A stretch of 13,020 nucleotides of DNA from Cloacimonetes bacterium TCS62 (GTDB lineage Bacteria > Cloacimonadota > Cloacimonadia > Cloacimonadales > TCS61), in assembly GCA_001577185.1 (NCBI GenBank), contig LSCM01000016.1, positions 1 through 13,020 on the forward strand, given 5' to 3'. Of the stretch, positions 6,748-13,020 are shown piece by piece; positions within the stretch are counted from its first letter, which is position 1, and each line of letters begins with the position of its first letter. A program made the translations under genes and the position numbers. The notes under the pieces were generated by a model that saw only the letters and a list, made by a program, of their open reading frames with translations, was not told where the DNA came from and did not search any database.

Positions 6748-7674
6748 TTATAAATTTAGTAATACTTTTCTCGGATCAATAGCTTTTCCTTTCACCCGAT
6801 ATTCAAAATGAAGATGAGGACCTGATGAAGTTCCAGTTTGTCCCACCGAAGCTATTGGCTGCCCTCGCTTTATCCTATCACCTAAACGCACAAAATTCGT
6901 CTCGTTATGAGCATATACACTCATAACGTAATTCTGATGCTCAAGTATTATAACATTACCATAACCTCTTTGTGTTCCCACATAAACTACTTTTCCGCTT
7001 AAACAAGCATGAATTGGATCACCTACGGACGCAGCTATATCAATTCCTTTATGAGGTCTTCCGTTTCGTATTCCAAATTCAGAAGTAACTGTACCTTTTA
7101 CTGGAATAAAGAGCTTTTCAGCTTCTTGGACTATTTTAGATTTTTCTTTTATCGAATGTTTGCTTTTTGAAATATTTTGTGGAATTTCTTTTGTTTTTTC
7201 TATGGATTCTTTTGAATATTCTGCTTTACTTTCTCGCAATTTTATTCTTGTTCCAGTTTTCAATTTATAGGTATTAAGATCATTAAAATCCAAAATATCA
7301 AAGACGCTCACATCGTACATCTTAGCAATACGATGTACTGTTTCCCTTGGCTTAACTATATGAAATCCGGTTTTTGGGATCTTTCTTACTGTAACAAAAT
7401 CACTTTTCTTTCTTTGTTTGGGATACAGATATAATTTTTGTCCGACATAAATATCCGTACTTTTTAGATCATTGAACAGCTTTAATTTCTCGGAAGAAAG
7501 TGAATATTTTTTACTAACAGAATCGAGCGTTTCACCTTTTTGAACAACATGGTAATCTGATGAAGGAGTAATAAATTTAGGATTTGCACTCATACAGAAG
7601 AGTGCAAATGTGGAGAATAAAGCTGATAAAACCAGAAGATTTTTTTTACTCAACCTGATACCATTAAAACACAA
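6748..7674 (-). CDS. Secreted LysM-LysM-M23 peptidoglycan endopeptidase (NlpD/EnvC-like)
   Basis: A cell-wall hydrolase or hydrolase activator of the envelope. The N terminus is a signal peptide or anchor (hydrophobic residues 12-29). Two LysM peptidoglycan-binding domains follow (about 41-85 and 104-147), then a lysine-rich linker (148-185) and a C-terminal M23 domain. All M23 zinc ligands are intact (H208, D212, H289), as is catalytic H256, so it is probably an active peptidase, unlike degenerate activators such as E. coli NlpD and EnvC. No lipobox is seen before the lone Cys27. No ATG is available at the start: the frame opens with TTG at 7674, overlapping the acylphosphatase by 11 bases. 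A second TTG at 7653 gives the cleaner N terminus MSKKNLLVL and lies just after the acylphosphatase stop. Neither has a strong ribosome site, suggesting coupling to upstream translation. Confidence 0.92.
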   Translation of the reverse strand: MCFNGIRLSKKNLLVLSALFSTFALFCMSANPKFITPSSDYHVVQKGETLDSVSKKYSLSSEKLKLFNDLKSTDIYVGQKLYLYPKQRKKSDFVTVRKIPKTGFHIVKPRETVHRIAKMYDVSVFDILDFNDLNTYKLKTGTRIKLRESKAEYSKESIEKTKEIPQNISKSKHSIKEKSKIVQEAEKLFIPVKGTVTSEFGIRNGRPHKGIDIAASVGDPIHACLSGKVVYVGTQRGYGNVIILEHQNYVMSVYAHNETNFVRLGDRIKRGQPIASVGQTGTSSGPHLHFEYRVKGKAIDPRKVLLNL

Positions 7675-7936
7675 TCTTAAAATCTGTATATTCTCTTGTA
7701 GAATCTAAATTTGTAATTTCCAGATCATTTACTCTAGCCATAGATGGACCTATTCTCAATTTGCTAATAAATTTTTTCATATCATCTTCATTTGCAACAG
7801 CAACAACTTTGACATCACCATTAATTAGATTTTTAACTATTCCTAATATATTGAGTGAATTAGCTGTTCTTCTTGTAAAATCTCGAAAACAAACTCCTTG
7901 CACTCTTCCTTTTACGATTATCTGATATTTTTTCAT
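7664..7936 (-). CDS. acyP: Acylphosphatase
   Basis: Hydrolyses the carboxyl-phosphate bond of acyl phosphates such as acetyl phosphate or carbamoyl phosphate; a small cytoplasmic enzyme. The 90 residues match the usual 88-100 of the family. The motif GRVQGVCFRDF contains catalytic R18, and the second motif GIVKNLINGDV contains catalytic N36, with Ile in place of the common Trp after the glycine. Both active-site residues are present, so activity is expected. An AGAAGG ribosome site lies just upstream of the ATG, and a promoter-like TTGACA/TATTGT pair lies further upstream (7954-7981). It is the first gene of the leftward unit acyP-M23-merR-sigma. Confidence 0.93.
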   Translation of the reverse strand: MKKYQIIVKGRVQGVCFRDFTRRTANSLNILGIVKNLINGDVKVVAVANEDDMKKFISKLRIGPSMARVNDLEITNLDSTREYTDFKIVF

Positions 7937-8146
7937 ATCTGCCTTCTTTATTCACAATAAATATGAGTGAACTAATGTCAAATAATTTCCTTCTTAGTTC
8001 CTATACAGAAAGAAAAATATGATTTGATACTTAAATATTGCTTAAAATAAATATGTATGCGGCTTGGAATAAAAAATCTACTTAGAAGAGAGAATATACG
8101 AGCTTTTGTACTTGACAATCAAAGTATCTACTCTTGGATGCATTAT
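7937..8146. other. Divergent intergenic region between the leftward and rightward transcription units
   Basis: This AT-rich stretch separates acyP (-) from rsmG (+) and is the longest non-coding interval of the window if rsmG starts at 8147. It holds the leftward promoter candidate described at 7954-7981. No convincing rightward -35/-10 pair with normal spacing was found: TTGATA at 8024 and TTGACA at 8112 both lack a matching -10 box 16-18 bases downstream. No hairpin terminator, tRNA or riboswitch-like fold was apparent. Bases 8057-8146 are open in the rsmG frame and would be coding if the upstream ATG is used. Confidence 0.6.
7954..7981 (-). promoter_or_regulatory. Candidate sigma-70 promoter for the leftward acyP-M23-merR-sigma unit
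   Basis: On the minus strand a perfect TTGACA (7981-7976) is followed after 16 bases by TATTGT (7959-7954), four of six matches to TATAAT. It would give a short leader ending in the AGAAGG ribosome site of acyP (ATG at 7936). The background is AT-rich, and the group's sigma may prefer a different -10 box, so this is tentative. Confidence 0.35.
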
Positions 8147-8761
8147 ATGAAAAAAAAGATATTTGCTGATTTTATTGAAGAATATTTTCCGGAAAAGAGT
8201 GAAATTCTTCTATCCAAATTTAATAGGTTTCATCAATATTTAAAAGAAGAAAATTCCAAAGTTAATCTGATCTCCAGAAAAACACCGAGTGAAGATTATT
8301 GGACATTACATTTCTTAGATTCTATTTTACCGGTTAAGCACATAGATTTTCGAAGAAAAAACATACTTGATTTTGGAACAGGCGGAGGATTACCTGGAAT
8401 TCCACTGAAAATTATCTTCCAAAGTTCAATAGTTTATTTACTGGATTCAAAAAGGAAAAAGATTAGGGCAATAGAAAATATTATTAAAAAACTTGACTTA
8501 AAGAAGTGTTTCACGATTGTTTCACGATTGGAAGAAATGGAAGAGAAGTGGTTTAGTAAATTTGATGTGATTGTCTGCAGATCAGTTAAAATATTACCAA
8601 AGTATAAAAAATGGATGTTCAAATTACTAAAGAATGATGGAGAAATTATTTTATATAAAAGCAGAAAGTTAGATGATATCAAACAATTTTCAAAAACAAA
8701 AATATTTGATGTCAGTCACAATGAAATTGGTAAAAGAAAAATAATAAAAATAAAGAAATGA
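8147..8761 (+). CDS. rsmG: 16S rRNA (guanine-527-N7)-methyltransferase RsmG
   Basis: Methylates G527 of 16S rRNA with S-adenosylmethionine. The sequence shows NLISRKTPSEDYWTLHFLDS, the SAM-binding motif ILDFGTGGGLPGIPLKI, LLDSKRKKIRAIENI and a later FDVIVCRSVK segment, all in the order of the RsmG/GidB family. The frame is open from an ATG at 8057 (234 residues), but that start has no ribosome site. Starting at the Met at 8147 gives 204 residues and places NLIS near residue 40, as in E. coli RsmG, with a weak GGA at 8136-8138. I therefore prefer 8147, with 8057 as the alternative. The C-terminal part is rich in lysine and less conserved. It stands immediately before parA-parB, the widespread gidB-soj-spo0J order often near the replication origin. 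Confidence 0.9.
   Translation: MKKKIFADFIEEYFPEKSEILLSKFNRFHQYLKEENSKVNLISRKTPSEDYWTLHFLDSILPVKHIDFRRKNILDFGTGGGLPGIPLKIIFQSSIVYLLDSKRKKIRAIENIIKKLDLKKCFTIVSRLEEMEEKWFSKFDVIVCRSVKILPKYKKWMFKLLKNDGEIILYKSRKLDDIKQFSKTKIFDVSHNEIGKRKIIKIKK
8507..8530 (+). repeat. Two direct copies of a parS half-site-like sequence inside rsmG
   Basis: TGTTTCACGATTG occurs at 8507-8519 and again at 8518-8530, an 11-base period of about one helical turn. TGTTTCACG is identical to one arm of the near-universal ParB site parS (TGTTTCACGTGAAACA), but the inverted arm is missing from both copies. It lies about 240-260 bases upstream of parA. The bases also encode CFTIVSRLEE of RsmG, so chance and coding constraint are real alternatives. 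Confidence 0.5.
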
Positions 8762-8768
8762 GTTATTT

Positions 8769-9524
8769 ATGGGAAGAGTAATTGCAATTGTAAATCAAAA
8801 AGGTGGTGTTGGTAAAACAACTACAGCGATAAACCTTTCTTCTGCTCTGGGAATTTTTGAGAAAAAGACATTACTTATTGATTTTGATCCACAGGGAAAT
8901 TCATCAAGTGGGGTTGGTATTGAAAGAGATAATCCGAATGTATATGAAGCATTAATAGGTGCTATTTCAATTAGTGATGTTATAAAATCTTCACCAATTC
9001 TTGAGACATTGGATGTTATTCCATCTAATATGGATTTGAGTGGTGCTGAGATAGAACTTGTTAAAGAATATTCAAGAGAATATAAACTTAAGAATATTGT
9101 TGATGAAGTTAGGGATGATTATGAATACATAATTATAGATTGTCCTCCATCTTTAGGCTTACTTACAGTAAATGCCCTTTCAGCAAGCACAGATGTTGTT
9201 ATACCGATACAATGTGAATATTATGCATTAGAAGGTGTAAGCCAACTGTTAAACACAATAAGGTTAATTAAAAAGAATTTAAACAAAGAACTAAACATCA
9301 TGGGAATTCTATTAACTCTTTACGATAAAAGGTTAAATCTATCTCAACAAGTAGCCAAAGAGGTTAGAAGGTATTTCCAAAAACAGGTTTTTGATTCAAT
9401 TATTCACAGAGGTGTAAAATTAAGTGAAGCTCCTAGTTTTGGGAAATCAATTTTCCATTATGATATAAAATCCAGAGGAGCAAAGCACTATTTAGCGTTA
9501 GCAAAGGAAGTGATCGAAAGATGA
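8769..9524 (+). CDS. parA: Chromosome-partitioning ATPase ParA (Soj)
   Basis: A deviant-Walker-A ATPase that forms ATP-dependent dimers on DNA and moves or regulates ParB-parS complexes. The 251 residues show the deviant Walker A motif QKGGVGKTTT with signature K11 and K16, Walker A' FDPQGNSS (D40) and Walker B IIIDCPPSLG (D124). The conserved Soj segment VIPIQCEYYALEGVSQL follows. Length and the absence of an N-terminal helix-turn-helix mark it as a chromosomal Soj-type rather than a plasmid type Ia ParA. It starts 7 bases after rsmG with no clear ribosome site and overlaps parB by 4 bases (ATGA), so it is translationally coupled at both ends. Confidence 0.96.
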   Translation: MGRVIAIVNQKGGVGKTTTAINLSSALGIFEKKTLLIDFDPQGNSSSGVGIERDNPNVYEALIGAISISDVIKSSPILETLDVIPSNMDLSGAEIELVKEYSREYKLKNIVDEVRDDYEYIIIDCPPSLGLLTVNALSASTDVVIPIQCEYYALEGVSQLLNTIRLIKKNLNKELNIMGILLTLYDKRLNLSQQVAKEVRRYFQKQVFDSIIHRGVKLSEAPSFGKSIFHYDIKSRGAKHYLALAKEVIER

Positions 9525-10375
9525 AAAGATTAGGAAAAGGTTTAGATGCGTTAATTAATTCTACCCCGGAATCTACAGATGAAACAACTGGCATAACTAC
9601 GATTAAAGTCGATAATATTGCCCCCAATAGATTTCAACCAAGAAAAGAATTCAATTTAGAAAAATTACAAGAACTTGCAAATTCTATTGAAGAAAGCGGT
9701 ATCATACAGCCAATTATTGTTACTAAAAAGGATGATTCTAAGTATGAATTAATTGCAGGTGAAAGAAGGTTGGAAGCTTCTAAATTAGCTGGTTACGAAG
9801 AAGTTCCAGTAATAATTCGCAGTGTCTCTGCCAAGGAGCAGCTTCAATTTGCTATTATTGAAAATGTTCAAAGAGAAGATCTCAGTGCTGTGGAGGAAGC
9901 AAAAGCCTACCAACAATTAAATAAAGATTTTGATTTGACTCATACACAGATCGCAGATATAGTTGGTAAAGATAGAGCAACAGTAACAAATCTTATCAGA
10001 TTGCTAAAGCTTGATGAAGAGATCCAAAAACTTGTACTGGAGAAAAAATTAACTCCAGGTCACGCAAGAACGATTTTACAAGTAGATGAAAAATTTCGAA
10101 AAGGTTTTTCTGATAAAATAATAAATAATGGTTTGTCTGTTAGAAAATCTGAACAAGAAGCAAAAAGAATAAAAAAATCCGGGACATTAAGCAAACAAAA
10201 AAGTAAATCTAAAAAGATCCCAGAATTAATCGACTTTGAAAAAACACTGAATTCAGTATACAAAACTAAAGTTAAAATTTCAGGAGATAAGGGATCAGGT
10301 AAGATCAGCTTTTATTACAAATCGGAAAATAAATTAGAACAACTTATAGAGAAACTTGAAGAGAACAATGAATAA
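9521..10375 (+). CDS. parB: Chromosome-partitioning protein ParB (Spo0J), CTP-dependent clamp
   Basis: Binds parS and slides on DNA as a CTP-dependent clamp, recruiting SMC and stimulating ParA. The 284 residues begin with the ParA-interaction motif RLGKGLDALI (3-12). The N-terminal CTP-binding domain follows (IQPIIV; GERRLEA from G80; ENVQRED, about 114-120). The parS-binding helix-turn-helix is near 139-160 (LTHTQIADIVGKDRATVTNL), and LTPGHARTIL is also present. A lysine-rich linker (about 218-228) leads to the C-terminal dimerisation domain. All expected parts are present. It overlaps parA by 4 bases and the downstream M23 gene by 8 bases. Confidence 0.96.
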   Translation: MKRLGKGLDALINSTPESTDETTGITTIKVDNIAPNRFQPRKEFNLEKLQELANSIEESGIIQPIIVTKKDDSKYELIAGERRLEASKLAGYEEVPVIIRSVSAKEQLQFAIIENVQREDLSAVEEAKAYQQLNKDFDLTHTQIADIVGKDRATVTNLIRLLKLDEEIQKLVLEKKLTPGHARTILQVDEKFRKGFSDKIINNGLSVRKSEQEAKRIKKSGTLSKQKSKSKKIPELIDFEKTLNSVYKTKVKISGDKGSGKISFYYKSENKLEQLIEKLEENNE

Positions 10376-11048
10376 AAAAGGCGTTATCTTAATTATAGTT
10401 TTTATTATTTCCTTCGTAATACTAATTTATCAAAATGGAAAATTACGAGATCGTATAGATTTACAGCTAGAACAGATCAGTATTACTACTGAGTATATTC
10501 AGTATTTAACAAGTATCGTAAGTGAGCAAAATAAAGATGTGCCAGAATATAATAAACAAAAAAGATTAAGTAAGATTTTAGATGATTATATCGAGGAGAA
10601 AAAAGAGGAACCTAAAATTCATCAAGATGTTACAATAGATCAGCTAATGGAAGCAGATTATGATAAATTCGAGGAAAATGATTTTATCCCAGATCTAATT
10701 CCTATTATTGATGAATATGCCATTAGTCAGCAATTTGGAACTAAACATAAAGGTTTGGATTTTGCAGCTGAAGAGGGTGCAGAAGTGGTTGCTGCTGCCA
10801 GTGGAAAGGTTATTTCTAATTATATTGATAAGCATTACGGAAATGTAGTCATCATAGATCACTTAAATGAGTATATCACTGCATATGCACATTTATCTGA
10901 AATTTATATTCAAAAAAATGATTTTGTAGATAAAGGTAAATATTTTGCAGATGTTGGAAATACTGGGAATAGTAGTGCACCTCATTTGCATTTCGCGATC
11001 TTTAAAGATTCTAAAAGTATTGATCCTGAAAGTATGCTAAAGGATTAA
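10368..11048 (+). CDS. Membrane-anchored M23 family peptidoglycan endopeptidase
   Basis: A single N-terminal membrane helix (about residues 5-21) anchors a periplasmic protein. A polar, charged, partly helical stretch (25-105) precedes the M23/LytM domain. Zinc ligands H127, D131 (HKGLD) and H208 (HLHF) and catalytic H175 are present, so it should be active against peptidoglycan cross-bridges. There is no LysM domain, unlike the other M23 protein in this window. I chose the ATG at 10368 (226 residues, 8-base overlap with parB, GAAGAG ahead of it) over a TTG four codons upstream. It stands directly before a bactofilin gene. Bactofilin-M23 pairs are known in Helicobacter, Hyphomonas and others, where the bactofilin localises wall remodelling; I infer a similar local cell-shape function here. 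Confidence 0.92.
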   Translation: MNKKGVILIIVFIISFVILIYQNGKLRDRIDLQLEQISITTEYIQYLTSIVSEQNKDVPEYNKQKRLSKILDDYIEEKKEEPKIHQDVTIDQLMEADYDKFEENDFIPDLIPIIDEYAISQQFGTKHKGLDFAAEEGAEVVAAASGKVISNYIDKHYGNVVIIDHLNEYITAYAHLSEIYIQKNDFVDKGKYFADVGNTGNSSAPHLHFAIFKDSKSIDPESMLKD

Positions 11049-11060
11049 ATTGGAGAGTGT

Positions 11061-11450
11061 ATGGCAAGAAATAGAAAAATAGAACTTTCAACTATTATTG
11101 GAAAAGGTAGTAAGTTTGAAGGAACACTTAAAGTCACCGGCGGGATACGTGTTGATGGTGAAATAGAAGGCAATATAGAGTCGGATGGTTTTATAACTAT
11201 CGCTGAATCAGGAGTAGCAAGAGCGGATATTAAGGCTGCGGAGTGCTTGGTCTCAGGAAGAGTTATTGGAAATATCTCTGTTGATGATGCTATAGAATTG
11301 GATGACACTTCAAATCTAACCGGTGATATTATTGCAAAAGTGGTTAAGATTCATTCAGGAGCTATCTTTAATGGCTCTAGCACTATGGGGACAAAAGCTA
11401 ACAAAAAGAAGAACAAACTGGATGTGGAAAAACAAGAACAAACTGAATAA
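11061..11450 (+). CDS. Bactofilin (polymer-forming cytoskeletal protein)
   Basis: Bactofilins self-assemble without nucleotide into membrane-associated filaments that position cell-wall enzymes or chromosome-segregation factors. The 129 residues contain the typical right-handed beta-helix core (about 10-108) built of short glycine-rich rungs such as FEGTLKVTGGIRVDGEIEGNI and GDIIAKVVKIHSGAIFNG. A short N-terminal tail (MARNRKIELS) and a charged, lysine-rich C-terminal tail (112-129) flank it. No membrane helix is present; the N-terminal tail may bind the membrane. It follows the M23 gene by 12 bases. The last 29 bases overlap the presumed start of atpZ in another frame. Confidence 0.94.
   Translation: MARNRKIELSTIIGKGSKFEGTLKVTGGIRVDGEIEGNIESDGFITIAESGVARADIKAAECLVSGRVIGNISVDDAIELDDTSNLTGDIIAKVVKIHSGAIFNGSSTMGTKANKKKNKLDVEKQEQTE
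11409..11445 (+). repeat. 12-base direct repeat around the bactofilin/atpZ overlap
   Basis: AAGAACAAACTG occurs exactly at 11409-11420 and 11434-11445, a 25-base period. The copies flank the proposed atpZ ATG (11422) and lie in the lysine-rich bactofilin tail. The sequence after each copy is not similar, so this is not a clean tandem duplication. Low-complexity A-rich coding could produce it by chance. Confidence 0.45.
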
Positions 11451-11658
11451 AGAGTTGTTAACTCATATTGGATTAGTCTCGCAACTAGGTTTAACTGTAG
11501 TGAGCGCGATTCTAATTTCATTTTTTGTCTTTTTATACCTAGACCGCAAATTTCATACTGATGGAATTCTCATAATAGTTGGGGTGCTCATGGGAGTATT
11601 TTCCGGTTTACTAGCGGCTTATAAACTATTAAAGAAATTTTACAAAAAAAATGAATAA
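11422..11658 (+). CDS. atpZ: AtpZ-like F0F1 ATP synthase accessory membrane protein
   Basis: A small protein of the AtpZ/ATPase gene 1 family, encoded ahead of many F-type ATP synthase operons. AtpZ with AtpI is implicated in Mg2+/Ca2+ transport or assembly of the enzyme (family knowledge). From the ATG at 11422 it has 78 residues: a short basic N terminus, a first membrane helix with the family signature HIGLVSQLGLTVVSAILISFFVFLYLDRKF (broken here only by description; about residues 15-44), and a second hydrophobic hairpin helix (48-68). The ATG overlaps bactofilin by 29 bases; a TTG at 11455 just after the bactofilin stop is an alternative start. It overlaps atpI by 8 bases. Confidence 0.78.
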   Translation: MWKNKNKLNKELLTHIGLVSQLGLTVVSAILISFFVFLYLDRKFHTDGILIIVGVLMGVFSGLLAAYKLLKKFYKKNE

Positions 11659-12022
11659 CCAAAAATATGTTAATCGAATCATAATCAATATTATCTTGAC
11701 AAACATACCGGCAATTTTGTGTTTACCTTGGTTTTGGAGAGGTGGATTAAGTTGGATATTGGGTTCTATTGCAAGCTTGATCAATTTTATTTGGTTATCA
11801 AAAAACGTTGCAAAAAGTTTAAATCTGGATCCAACTAAAACAAAGCTTGCAGCAGTCAAAGGCTCATTCTATAGATTATCATTTTTAATTATTTATTCTG
11901 TTGTTTTTGTGTTTTTGGTAAAGTTAAATATTTTCGTATTTGGTTTGGGGCTACTTTCAGCACAAATAATGATCTATATTTATGAGTTTTATCGTAATCT
12001 AAAAAAAAGTAAATATATTTAA
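11651..12022 (+). CDS. atpI: ATP synthase subunit I (AtpI-like) membrane protein
   Basis: A 123-residue membrane protein with four predicted helices (about 8-27, 33-50, 75-91, 95-113), the usual size and topology of AtpI. AtpI assists assembly of the c-ring in some bacteria. Recognition rests on topology, the segment WRGGLSWILGSIASLINF with small residues in helix 2, and position between atpZ and atpB; AtpI sequences are poorly conserved. It overlaps atpZ by 8 bases and precedes atpB by 10 bases. Confidence 0.75.
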   Translation: MNNQKYVNRIIINIILTNIPAILCLPWFWRGGLSWILGSIASLINFIWLSKNVAKSLNLDPTKTKLAAVKGSFYRLSFLIIYSVVFVFLVKLNIFVFGLGLLSAQIMIYIYEFYRNLKKSKYI

Positions 12023-12032
12023 GGAAAAATCG

Positions 12033-12947
12033 ATGGTAAAAAAGAAAAAAAGTCCAATGCTAAAAATATTTTTGATATTTTTTGTTATTGAGCTAATACT
12101 TGTTTTTTTATCTGGGAATTTCAGTAAAAAACTAGAAATTGGATTTGATAATGGGAAATTTATCCTTAGAAATATTGAACAACATTATGATCTTCAGGAA
12201 GAGATAACTGAAGAATTCCAGATAGATGAACATTATAAACAGACTGGAGAAATTCCTCGTATTTATGGGAGTAAGAATTTTTATAATTTCTTTAAAAATA
12301 TCTTTGGAAAAGCTACGGCAATTGGAACTTTTCAATTACTTCGAATGCTTATAATAGTTGATTTAGTACTATTATTATTAGCTTTTCTCATAAAGAAAAC
12401 AATCGCCAAACGACCCTCTAAACCACAAATTATTTTTGAACTTATCTATTCATCTTTCGAAGAATTTGTTGTAGAAACATTAGGGGAAGCAAAGAAAAAT
12501 TTCACACCATATATTGTTACGATCTTTATCTTTCTTTGGATTTGTAATATGATCGGTTTGATACCCATTCCTGGATTTATGGAGCCTACCAGAAATTTAA
12601 ATGTACCATTAGGGCTGGGATTTTTTGCAGTAATCATCGTACATATAACTGCAATCAAAGTGAAGGGCTTCTGGAAACATATTCAAAATTATATTAATCC
12701 GGTAAAAAACCCCCTATTTTTATTAGATATAGTAGGAGAACTTTCTAAAGTTGTTTCCATATCTTTTAGACTTTTCGGAAATATTTTAGGGGGAGCAATC
12801 ATAATTTTAGTAGTTTCATCTTTGGTAAAATATGTTGTATTCCCAGTAGGCCTAAATTTATTTTTTGGTGTTTTTGTGGGAACAATTCAAGCGTTTGTCT
12901 TTACTATGCTTGCATTAACATATATTGGTGTAGAAATTGCGGAGTAA
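12033..12947 (+). CDS. atpB: F0F1 ATP synthase subunit a
   Basis: The membrane stator subunit forming the ion half-channels against the c-ring. Core motifs are present: NMIGLIP (172-178), PTRNLNVPL (185-193) and SFRLFGNILGG, with essential R246 (equivalent to E. coli R210). GTIQAFVFTMLALTYIG follows, with Q286 (equivalent to Q252). The 304 residues exceed the E. coli length of 271: an extra N-terminal hydrophobic helix or signal peptide (11-27) and a charged segment (about 28-100) precede the canonical first helix (104-121). Such extensions are seen in other FCB-group subunits. The sequence does not tell me whether H+ or Na+ is the coupling ion. Start ATG is preceded by AAGGA (12021-12025). 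Confidence 0.95.
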   Translation: MVKKKKSPMLKIFLIFFVIELILVFLSGNFSKKLEIGFDNGKFILRNIEQHYDLQEEITEEFQIDEHYKQTGEIPRIYGSKNFYNFFKNIFGKATAIGTFQLLRMLIIVDLVLLLLAFLIKKTIAKRPSKPQIIFELIYSSFEEFVVETLGEAKKNFTPYIVTIFIFLWICNMIGLIPIPGFMEPTRNLNVPLGLGFFAVIIVHITAIKVKGFWKHIQNYINPVKNPLFLLDIVGELSKVVSISFRLFGNILGGAIIILVVSSLVKYVVFPVGLNLFFGVFVGTIQAFVFTMLALTYIGVEIAE

Positions 12948-12950
12948 TTT

Positions 12951-13020
12951 ATGACTGAAGTGATGACAGGATATATAAAGATAGCAGCTTATCTCGGAGC
13001 GGGTATTAGTGTCGGAATAG
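12951..13020 (+). CDS. atpE: F0F1 ATP synthase subunit c, 5' end only
   Basis: The frame begins MTEVMTGYIKIAAYLGAGIS and runs out of the window after 23 codons. The AAYLGAGISVGI segment is the start of the glycine-rich first helix of c subunits. GGAG (12941-12944) lies 6 bases before the ATG, and the gene follows atpB by 3 bases. The ion-binding Gln/Glu positions are beyond the edge, so ion specificity cannot be judged. Confidence 0.85.
   Translation, partial: MTEVMTGYIKIAAYLGAGISVGI

Noticed and set aside
7585..7600. Cys27 of the LysM-M23 protein as a lipoprotein attachment site, as in NlpD.
   Set aside because: The preceding residues (FALF) do not fit a lipobox, so a simple signal peptide or anchor is more likely.
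8024..8048. TTGATA and TAAAAT as a rightward promoter for rsmG-parAB.
   Set aside because: The spacing is only 13 bases, too short for a sigma-70 promoter.
8053..8085. Short 10-codon upstream reading frame (ATG at 8053) before rsmG.
   Set aside because: No ribosome site and no regulatory hairpin; short frames of this size are expected by chance.

Overview
This is a dense, AT-rich (roughly 30% GC by eye) bacterial chromosomal window of core genes. There are no insertion sequences, phage genes, CRISPR arrays or RNA genes. Gaps between genes are mostly under 30 bases and several genes overlap by 4-29 bases, so most are probably co-transcribed. The gene set (short Bacteroidota-style sigma-70, eukaryotic-type UGPase, rsmG-parA-parB-M23-bactofilin-atpZ-atpI-atpB-atpE order, bacterial geranylgeranyl-reductase-like enzyme) suggests an anaerobic, Gram-negative member of the FCB group. 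Candidatus Cloacimonadota or a related candidate phylum is my best guess, at moderate-to-low confidence and without any database search.

Left part, + strand (1-5522): the 3' two-thirds of recJ, then a 58-residue 2[4Fe-4S] ferredoxin overlapping a geranylgeranyl-reductase-family flavoprotein. That flavoprotein overlaps a polyprenol/phytol-kinase-like (SEC59/VTE5-type) membrane protein. A polyprenyl-phosphate glycosyltransferase with two C-terminal membrane helices and a eukaryotic-type UTP-glucose-1-phosphate uridylyltransferase follow. Read together, these five genes could reduce an isoprenoid lipid, phosphorylate it and load it with a sugar made from UDP-glucose. This is the most interesting candidate system in the window. 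The chain of steps is inferred from gene order and family membership.

Middle part, - strand (5552-7936, transcribed right to left): acylphosphatase, a secreted two-LysM/M23 endopeptidase, an HspR-like MerR regulator and a sigma-70 factor. The LysM-M23 plus sigma arrangement resembles the nlpD-rpoS neighbourhood of gammaproteobacteria.

Right part, + strand (8147-13020): rsmG, parA, parB, a membrane-anchored M23 peptidase, a bactofilin, atpZ, atpI, atpB and the first codons of atpE. It links chromosome segregation, local cell-wall remodelling on a bactofilin scaffold, and the start of the F-type ATP synthase operon. A 120-210 base divergent intergenic region (7937-8146) separates the two transcription units and carries the only convincing promoter-like sequence I saw.
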